Below, one piece after another: positions 59,031 to 64,000 of a stretch of 64,000 nt of DNA. How positions within the stretch are numbered: position 1 is the first letter of the stretch; the number at the start of each line of letters is the position of its first letter. The stretch comes from Rickettsiales bacterium. Its GTDB lineage: Bacteria; Pseudomonadota; Alphaproteobacteria; Rickettsiales; SXRF01. Under the pieces are notes generated by a model. That model did not search any database. It was not told where the DNA came from and worked only from the letters and a program-made list of their open reading frames with translations. The translations under genes and the position numbers were made by a program. Where the stretch lies: the NCBI GenBank assembly GCA_041396965.1, contig JAWKXN010000001.1, forward strand, positions 992,001 through 1,056,000, written 5' to 3'.

Positions 59031-61187
59031 TCAACCAACAGCTCTTTCTACGCTTTGCACTACTTCTTTACCACGCAGATTAGCTATTATAGTATTAAGA
59101 TGCCTTATATCACGCACCTCTATGTCAATCATCAGTTCAAAAAAATCACTAGAACGGTTTGTGATCTTGAAATTACTGATATTTCCATTTTCTCGGGCGA
59201 TAACATTGGTAACAGTGGCAAGTGACGCTTGCTCATTACTCACATTCATTTTAACACGCCCTATATGAATCGCGTCTTCTTGGTCTTTTTCCCAAGCGAC
59301 ATCTATCCATCTTTCAGGAGCGTCAGAATAATTTTCTAAAGTCTCACAATCCATCGTATGTATGGTTATTCCCTTGCCGGTAGTTACAATTCCAACGATT
59401 TTATCTCCCGGTATAGGATGACAACAACCAGCGAAGTGAATTGCCATTCCCGATATAACACCTCTTATCGGAATCGCCTCTCTTGTTTTATTTTTTTTCT
59501 TAAATGGCTTATATAAATTTGATAAAACTGAGGTTACACCATTAGTATGTACCGGTTTTCTCTCACCAATAACTACATCAACAACCTGTTGACGGCTAAT
59601 CATCCCCTCTCCAATATCAGCCATCAGGTCATCAACTGTTTTCCTATTAAACTGCGGAAGATGAGGCTCTATCAATTTCTCCGTTAACTCCTCTCCTTCT
59701 TGCCTTAAACTCTTTGCCATAATAGCTTTACCAAGCGCTATATATTCATTACGCTGGGCTGTGCGTAGATATTTCCGTATCTCGCTTCTGGCTTTTCCAG
59801 TTACGACAAACCGCTCCCAACTTGCTGATGGAGTCTGTGTTTTGCTGGTTATAATATCAACTTGATCGCCATTTTTAAGTTTGGTTCTAAGCGGGACTAT
59901 CCTGCTATTTATTTTCGCGCCAACACAGGTGTCGCCAACACCGGAATGCACCGCGTAAGCGAAATCAACAGGTGTCGCTCCTCTTGGAAATGAAAGTATA
60001 TCACCTTTAGGAGTAAAACAAAAAACCTGATCCTGATACATCTCTAGCTTAGTATTTTCTAAAAACTCCTCTGGATTATCAGATTGCTCAAGTATTTCCA
60101 GTAACTCACGTACCCAGCGGAGATTTTTTCCATCCTTACCGACTTTTTTGCCTTGCTTATAAGCCCAGTGCGCCGCCAAACCATACTCAGCCACTTCATC
60201 CATATCAAAAGTTCGTATCTGAATTTCCACACGTTGCTGCGCCGGACCAAGAATTGTTGTATGTATTGATTGATAGCCATTTGACTTTGGCGTTGATATA
60301 TAATCCTTAAACCTACCGGGTATCGTATGCCATTTGGCATGTATAGCTCCTAGTGCTTGGTAACATTCAGCTATACTACCTACCGAGATACGAAACGCTA
60401 CAATATCAGAAAGCTGTTCAAAGCTTATCTTCTTGTTCTCCATTTTTTTCCATATAGAAAACGGTCTTTTTTCGCGTCCCCGCACACGGCAATTCACAAG
60501 TCCGGCTTTCGCTATTTCCTCCCGTAATGTTTCCTTAGTTTTCTCAACTTCGGATACACCTTCTTCTCGTAAAAACTCCATACGTTTTATTATAGAATCC
60601 CTTGCCTCAGGATAAAGCTCAGCGAAAGCAAGATCCTGTAATTCTTCTTTTATAGAACGTATTCCTATACGCTCCGCTAGCGCGGCGTATATCTCAAGAG
60701 TTTCTCTGGATATTCTTTTACGCTTATCGGGATTTTTTATATATGATAAAGTCTCCATATTATGCAGACGATCAGCGAGCTTTACCAAAAGCACCCTTAA
60801 ATCTTTACTCATAGCTATTAGAAGCTTACGGAAATTCTCAGCTTGCTTTATGTTTTCTGATTTTCCCTCAAGTCGTGATAGCTTAGTGACCCCATCAACA
60901 AGCTCTCTTACCTCTTTACCAAAATTCTTTTCCACCGCTTCTAGGGTAACTTCAGTATCCTCAACCGTATCGTGAAGCAGGGCGGTAACTATGGAAGCGG
61001 CATCAAGTTTGTATTTTGTTAACTTATACGCCACTTCAACTGGATGAGAGAAGTAAAGATCGCCAGACGCACGCTTTTGCGTACCATGTGCTTTCATTGA
61101 AAAAACGTATGCCCTATTTATAAGATCTTCATCTATATTAGGATCATATGATTTGATTTTTTCTACTAATTCTGCTTGTCTAATCAT
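59031..61187 (-). CDS. spoT: Bifunctional (p)ppGpp synthetase/hydrolase
   Basis: Rel/Spo enzyme of the stringent response, 718 residues. HD hydrolase domain with VTALLHDTVEDT and KLADRLHNMETL; synthetase domain with RGREKRPFSIWKKM, FKDYISTPKSNGYQSIHTTI and EIQIRTFDMDEVAEYGLAAHW; TGS domain FTPKGDILSFPRGATPVDFA; helical region; C-terminal ACT domain. Both catalytic sites look complete. Only one Rel/Spo gene is visible, as is normal for alphaproteobacteria. Confidence 0.95.
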   Translation of the reverse strand: MIRQAELVEKIKSYDPNIDEDLINRAYVFSMKAHGTQKRASGDLYFSHPVEVAYKLTKYKLDAASIVTALLHDTVEDTEVTLEAVEKNFGKEVRELVDGVTKLSRLEGKSENIKQAENFRKLLIAMSKDLRVLLVKLADRLHNMETLSYIKNPDKRKRISRETLEIYAALAERIGIRSIKEELQDLAFAELYPEARDSIIKRMEFLREEGVSEVEKTKETLREEIAKAGLVNCRVRGREKRPFSIWKKMENKKISFEQLSDIVAFRISVGSIAECYQALGAIHAKWHTIPGRFKDYISTPKSNGYQSIHTTILGPAQQRVEIQIRTFDMDEVAEYGLAAHWAYKQGKKVGKDGKNLRWVRELLEILEQSDNPEEFLENTKLEMYQDQVFCFTPKGDILSFPRGATPVDFAYAVHSGVGDTCVGAKINSRIVPLRTKLKNGDQVDIITSKTQTPSASWERFVVTGKARSEIRKYLRTAQRNEYIALGKAIMAKSLRQEGEELTEKLIEPHLPQFNRKTVDDLMADIGEGMISRQQVVDVVIGERKPVHTNGVTSVLSNLYKPFKKKNKTREAIPIRGVISGMAIHFAGCCHPIPGDKIVGIVTTGKGITIHTMDCETLENYSDAPERWIDVAWEKDQEDAIHIGRVKMNVSNEQASLATVTNVIARENGNISNFKITNRSSDFFELMIDIEVRDIRHLNTIIANLRGKEVVQSVERAVG

Positions 61188-61522
61188 GTATAAATTCTAG
61201 CGTAAACAATATAATATTACAATAATATTGACTGACAATTTATCTATATTTACTTGTGTTACTAACCATACAAATAACCATAAATTAAAAATAATTTAGA
61301 ACTATATCGTAACCAATAAATAATAAAAAATTAATACAAATTAAACTAACTCGCTAATTCTAATGATATGTTGCTATTCTGCAACTTTATTTAATCGTTT
61401 CTTAATTTGTTTTTGTTTAACTTTGCCTAATGAGCATCAGAAGATGCCTTGTGTCTTCAATGTGTCGCGAATATGGAATTAACTAAACGCGGTTAGATAA
61501 TAGATAGTAGGCGATAATAGCA
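61188..61522. promoter_or_regulatory. Intergenic region between divergent rel/spoT and cpaB
   Basis: 335 bp of strongly AT-rich DNA with no coding frame. It must hold promoters in both directions. On the minus strand TTGTAA and TAGAAT are separated by 17 bp just before the rel/spoT start, a plausible weak -35/-10. For cpaB no consensus box is clear. A small hairpin GCATC-AGAA-GATGC occurs near 61436. Confidence 0.35.
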
Positions 61523-62455
61523 ATGTCCAGTCGTTCAATAGTAATTATAATTTCGGTGGTGGTCATAGGCTTTACTTTAATGTCTATACGCAATTATCTG
61601 ACTAGTAATCCGGTCATTGGTGATAATGAGCCACGACCTCAGATAAGAAGAATCATGATAGCTAAGAACAATATTGCAAGTGGTAGCTTTATTAAAGTGC
61701 AACGGGATTTTGACTGGCGGGAATATTCCGAAATTGAGGAGAGTAAAGCACGAGAAAGCAATCAAGGTAAGATACCAAAAGAAAGTTATTTATATGAAGG
61801 CACGTTCAATCTTGGAAGCTTTGAGGGAGCAGTTGTCCGTCGTTCTATTTCAGCTGGTGATCCTATAGTTGCCTCAATGCTTATGAGATCGGGAGAAGGT
61901 GGCTTTATGTCGGCTGTTCTTGGAGCCGGCAAAAGAGCTGTTACTATTTCGGTAAATCCAGTTTCGGGTAACGCTGGTTTTGTGTCACCAGGCGACAATG
62001 TAGATTTGCTTATAACTTATAGTACCAGAAAACCAGTAAATGGCATGGAGTCAGTAATAACTGAAACTTTTCTTAAAAATATAAGAGTTCTCGCTGTTGA
62101 TCAGGCTCTGGAAAATCCTGAGAATAAGGCTATCGTAGCAAAAACTATAACTGTTGAGGTGTCTTCTGAAGAAGCAGAGAAAATATCAGTTGCAGCGGAA
62201 ATGGGGAAAATATCCTTAGCTCTGGTGAGTACAGCTATCCCTGATGAAAACATACTGTTTAAGAAAAATGTGGATAGTAGAAGCAAGAAAGATAATTTGA
62301 ATGAAGTTAAGAATGATAAAGTAAAACATACTCTTTATACTTCAGATGGAGATGTAAGCAATCTCATGGCAGAAAAAGAATCGGCAATAAGCAAAGTACG
62401 TATTATTAGAGGTAAAGATATTGAGGTTCTAGAATTTTATCAAGGTGTGAAATGA
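61523..62455 (+). CDS. cpaB: Flp pilus assembly protein CpaB
   Basis: Tad/Cpa type IVc pilus component, 310 residues. An N-terminal membrane helix (SIVIIISVVVIGFTLMSI) is followed by a SAF-like domain (IMIAKNNIASGSFIKVQRDF; DPIVASMLMRSGEGGFMSAV) and the RcpC/CpaB domain (KRAVTISVNPVSGNAGFVSP; ITVEVSSEEAEKISVAAEM). Likely supports the secretin in the periplasm. Overlaps cpaC by 4 bp (ATGA). Confidence 0.92.
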   Translation: MSSRSIVIIISVVVIGFTLMSIRNYLTSNPVIGDNEPRPQIRRIMIAKNNIASGSFIKVQRDFDWREYSEIEESKARESNQGKIPKESYLYEGTFNLGSFEGAVVRRSISAGDPIVASMLMRSGEGGFMSAVLGAGKRAVTISVNPVSGNAGFVSPGDNVDLLITYSTRKPVNGMESVITETFLKNIRVLAVDQALENPENKAIVAKTITVEVSSEEAEKISVAAEMGKISLALVSTAIPDENILFKKNVDSRSKKDNLNEVKNDKVKHTLYTSDGDVSNLMAEKESAISKVRIIRGKDIEVLEFYQGVK

Positions 62456-63831
62456 AGAAAATACATATAGTTATAGCACTGATTATCAGCTTCTTTTTAT
62501 CTACTGCTCCAGTAAATGCTGAAACCACTGTTTACATTGAAATAAATAAAGGAAAAGTAATAAAACTGCCAAGAAAAGCTGCTTCAGTTGTAGTGGCTAA
62601 TCCTGATACTGCCGATGTACAAGTGCTATCACCTAGTACTATTTTTGTTTATGGCAGAAAAACTGGAGAGACTTCTATTTCTGTCGTTGATGCTGACGAT
62701 AAAGTGATTTTACAGAGAGTTGTTAATATTACGCATAATTTTAATAGCATGGAGAAGATGATAAAAAAAATTTCACCAGACTCTGATATTGAACTAAAAA
62801 CCACTAATGAGGGGCTTGTTGTAAGTGGTTACGCCCCGTCTATTAAGGACTCTCAGAATGTAATAAGCGTTGTAGAGTCTTTTATTGGAGAAGGTGGAAA
62901 GCTTGTAAACATGATAAATACCGCTGGTGGGGATCAGGTTAATTTACAGGTTAAAATCGTGGAAATGTCGCGTAGTGATCTTAAAACTCTTGGAATAAAC
63001 TTACAATCATCGGTTACTGGAGGTGGTATACTATCCCAAGTGGTTACAGGCTCTCTTGACGCTACGTCATTAGTTGGTAGAGCAGTAAGTGGTAATGCTA
63101 ATATACTTACCAGCCTTACCAGTGGCAATAACACCATAAGTTCATTAATAGACCTTCTTGAGACACAGGGACTCGCGACTGTTCTAGCTGAGCCAAGTCT
63201 TACCACCGTGACTGGAAAACCAGCTAGTTTCTTAGCTGGAGGTCAATATCCTATTCCTGTTGCTGGCAGTGAAGGGACTATAACTGTTGAATATCAGCCT
63301 TTTGGCGTAAGCTTGAACTTCACTCCTGTAGTAATGTCTAATGATAGAATAAGTATTTTAGTAACTCCTGAGGTAAGTACTTTGAATTTCTCTAACCCTA
63401 TACAAGTTAACGGTTTTAACTATCCTATACTTGACACCAGAAAAGCCAATGCCACAGTGGAGCTTGGCAGTGGACAAACATTTGTTCTTGCCGGACTGTT
63501 GCGTAACGATACCAGTAACAATTTAAGCAAAGTTCCCGGTGTTGGTGATATTCCAGTACTTGGCGCTTTATTCCGTTCACAACGATTTCAATCAAGCCAA
63601 ACTGAGCTAGTCATTCTAGTAACTCCATACATAGTTCGTCCAATATCAAATCCAGAATCAGTTCAAACACCTCTGGATGGCTTTAATCCACCAACTGATA
63701 CTGAACGCTTGCTTTTTGGCAGTATTCACAGACAAGAAAAAATGCCAAAACAAGAACAGGAAAATATTGAAAGTCTATATGGCGAGGAAGAATATAAATT
63801 AAATGGTGAAAGCGGATTTATTCTGGAGTAA
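62452..63831 (+). CDS. cpaC: Type II/IV secretin, pilus assembly protein CpaC
   Basis: Outer-membrane secretin for the Flp pilus, 459 residues. Signal peptide KKIHIVIALIISFFLSTAPV; the N-terminal pilus formation domain has KVIKLPRKAASVVVANPDTA and a BON-like domain; the secretin core has VNLQVKIVEMSRSDLKTLGI, VLAEPSLTTVTGKPASFLAG, FLAGGQYPIPVAGSEGTITV and LVILVTPYIVRPIS. cpaB overlaps upstream and cpaD follows 4 bp later. Confidence 0.95.
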   Translation: MKKIHIVIALIISFFLSTAPVNAETTVYIEINKGKVIKLPRKAASVVVANPDTADVQVLSPSTIFVYGRKTGETSISVVDADDKVILQRVVNITHNFNSMEKMIKKISPDSDIELKTTNEGLVVSGYAPSIKDSQNVISVVESFIGEGGKLVNMINTAGGDQVNLQVKIVEMSRSDLKTLGINLQSSVTGGGILSQVVTGSLDATSLVGRAVSGNANILTSLTSGNNTISSLIDLLETQGLATVLAEPSLTTVTGKPASFLAGGQYPIPVAGSEGTITVEYQPFGVSLNFTPVVMSNDRISILVTPEVSTLNFSNPIQVNGFNYPILDTRKANATVELGSGQTFVLAGLLRNDTSNNLSKVPGVGDIPVLGALFRSQRFQSSQTELVILVTPYIVRPISNPESVQTPLDGFNPPTDTERLLFGSIHRQEKMPKQEQENIESLYGEEEYKLNGESGFILE

Positions 63832-63835
63832 TGGC

Positions 63836-64000
63836 ATGAGCGTAATTAAAAAAAACAATATTATTATTTTATTAGCGATGTTATCTTCTCTATTATCTGG
63901 GTGTATGCCTGAACTTGATATGCAGGGACATAACCCTAAGGAATATTATAAAAAATATCCAATAAAAAATCATGTTTTAAGTGAAAATAGTCTCTTAATA
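63836..64000 (+). CDS. cpaD: Probable CpaD lipoprotein, N-terminal part
   Basis: Only 55 codons lie in the window. KKNNIIILLAMLSSLLSGCM is a lipoprotein signal with lipobox LLSGC. The position after cpaC suits the pilus assembly lipoprotein CpaD, but the family-defining part is beyond the right edge. The start is 4 bp after the cpaC stop. Confidence 0.7.
   Translation, partial: MSVIKKNNIIILLAMLSSLLSGCMPELDMQGHNPKEYYKKYPIKNHVLSENSLLI

Overview
The window is a chromosomal segment of a low-GC (clearly AT-rich) alphaproteobacterium. Support comes from gene content and order: cobS-cobT close to rpmB, tlpA divergent from argH with lptM downstream, mreC-mreD-mrdA, a TPR gene before ispE, pduO beside a twin-helix small protein, ubiE-ubiB, ppx/gppA-rlmE, rsmE-gshA-bolA, sdhE near mfd, and the first genes of a Cpa/Tad pilus locus. 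The partial ValS resembles, from memory, the Rickettsia-type enzyme, and low GC plus coding palindromic inserts also recall Rickettsiales. KdpD, c-di-GMP proteins and Tad pilus genes argue against a strongly reduced genome. I cannot place the order more exactly.

Layout. 1-5.8 kb: valS (partial), a FitAB-type toxin-antitoxin pair, a degenerate copy and an intact copy of a multi-helix membrane protein, asd, and a ParD antitoxin with a nonsense-mutated ParE. 6-13 kb: cobS, cobT, a ParDE pair, rpmB, tlpA, argH, lptM, a DUF465 protein, then about 750 bp of hairpins and tRNA-3'-end-like fragments. 13-31 kb: tRNA-Pro, dapA, smpB, mrdA-mreD-mreC, pduO, a TPR protein, ispE, a catalytically altered SGNH protein, a UbiH-family enzyme, bactofilin, a flavoprotein and thiC. 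32-46 kb: alaS, recA, kdpD, a 670-residue protein with repeated HTH-like modules, mfd, four accessory reading frames and sdhE. 46-64 kb: c-di-GMP related proteins, a glycosyltransferase, ubiB, ubiE, ppx/gppA, rlmE, tRNA-Arg, ubiA, rsmE, gshA, bolA, rel/spoT and cpaB-cpaC-cpaD (partial).

The genes cover translation (valS, alaS, two tRNAs, rpmB, smpB, rsmE, rlmE), cell-wall elongation (mrdA, mreCD, bactofilin), lysine, arginine, thiamine, isoprenoid and ubiquinone synthesis, cobalt chelation and cobalamin adenosylation, repair (recA, mfd), stringent response and c-di-GMP turnover.

The most unusual theme is in-frame insertion of hairpin elements into housekeeping proteins. ValS carries about 23 extra residues encoded by a two-hairpin repeat that is also present between cobS and cobT. 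ThiC carries two inserts: a 67-bp palindrome, and a 435-bp element that encodes a complete DUF559 (Vsr-like nuclease fold) domain bounded by inverted terminal repeats. AlaS carries a short repeat-derived insert. This recalls the Rickettsia palindromic elements, with the difference that one element here carries a nuclease-like domain. The HTH-repeat protein, the SGNH protein with Glu in place of its nucleophile, and the tRNA-fragment mosaic are secondary leads.
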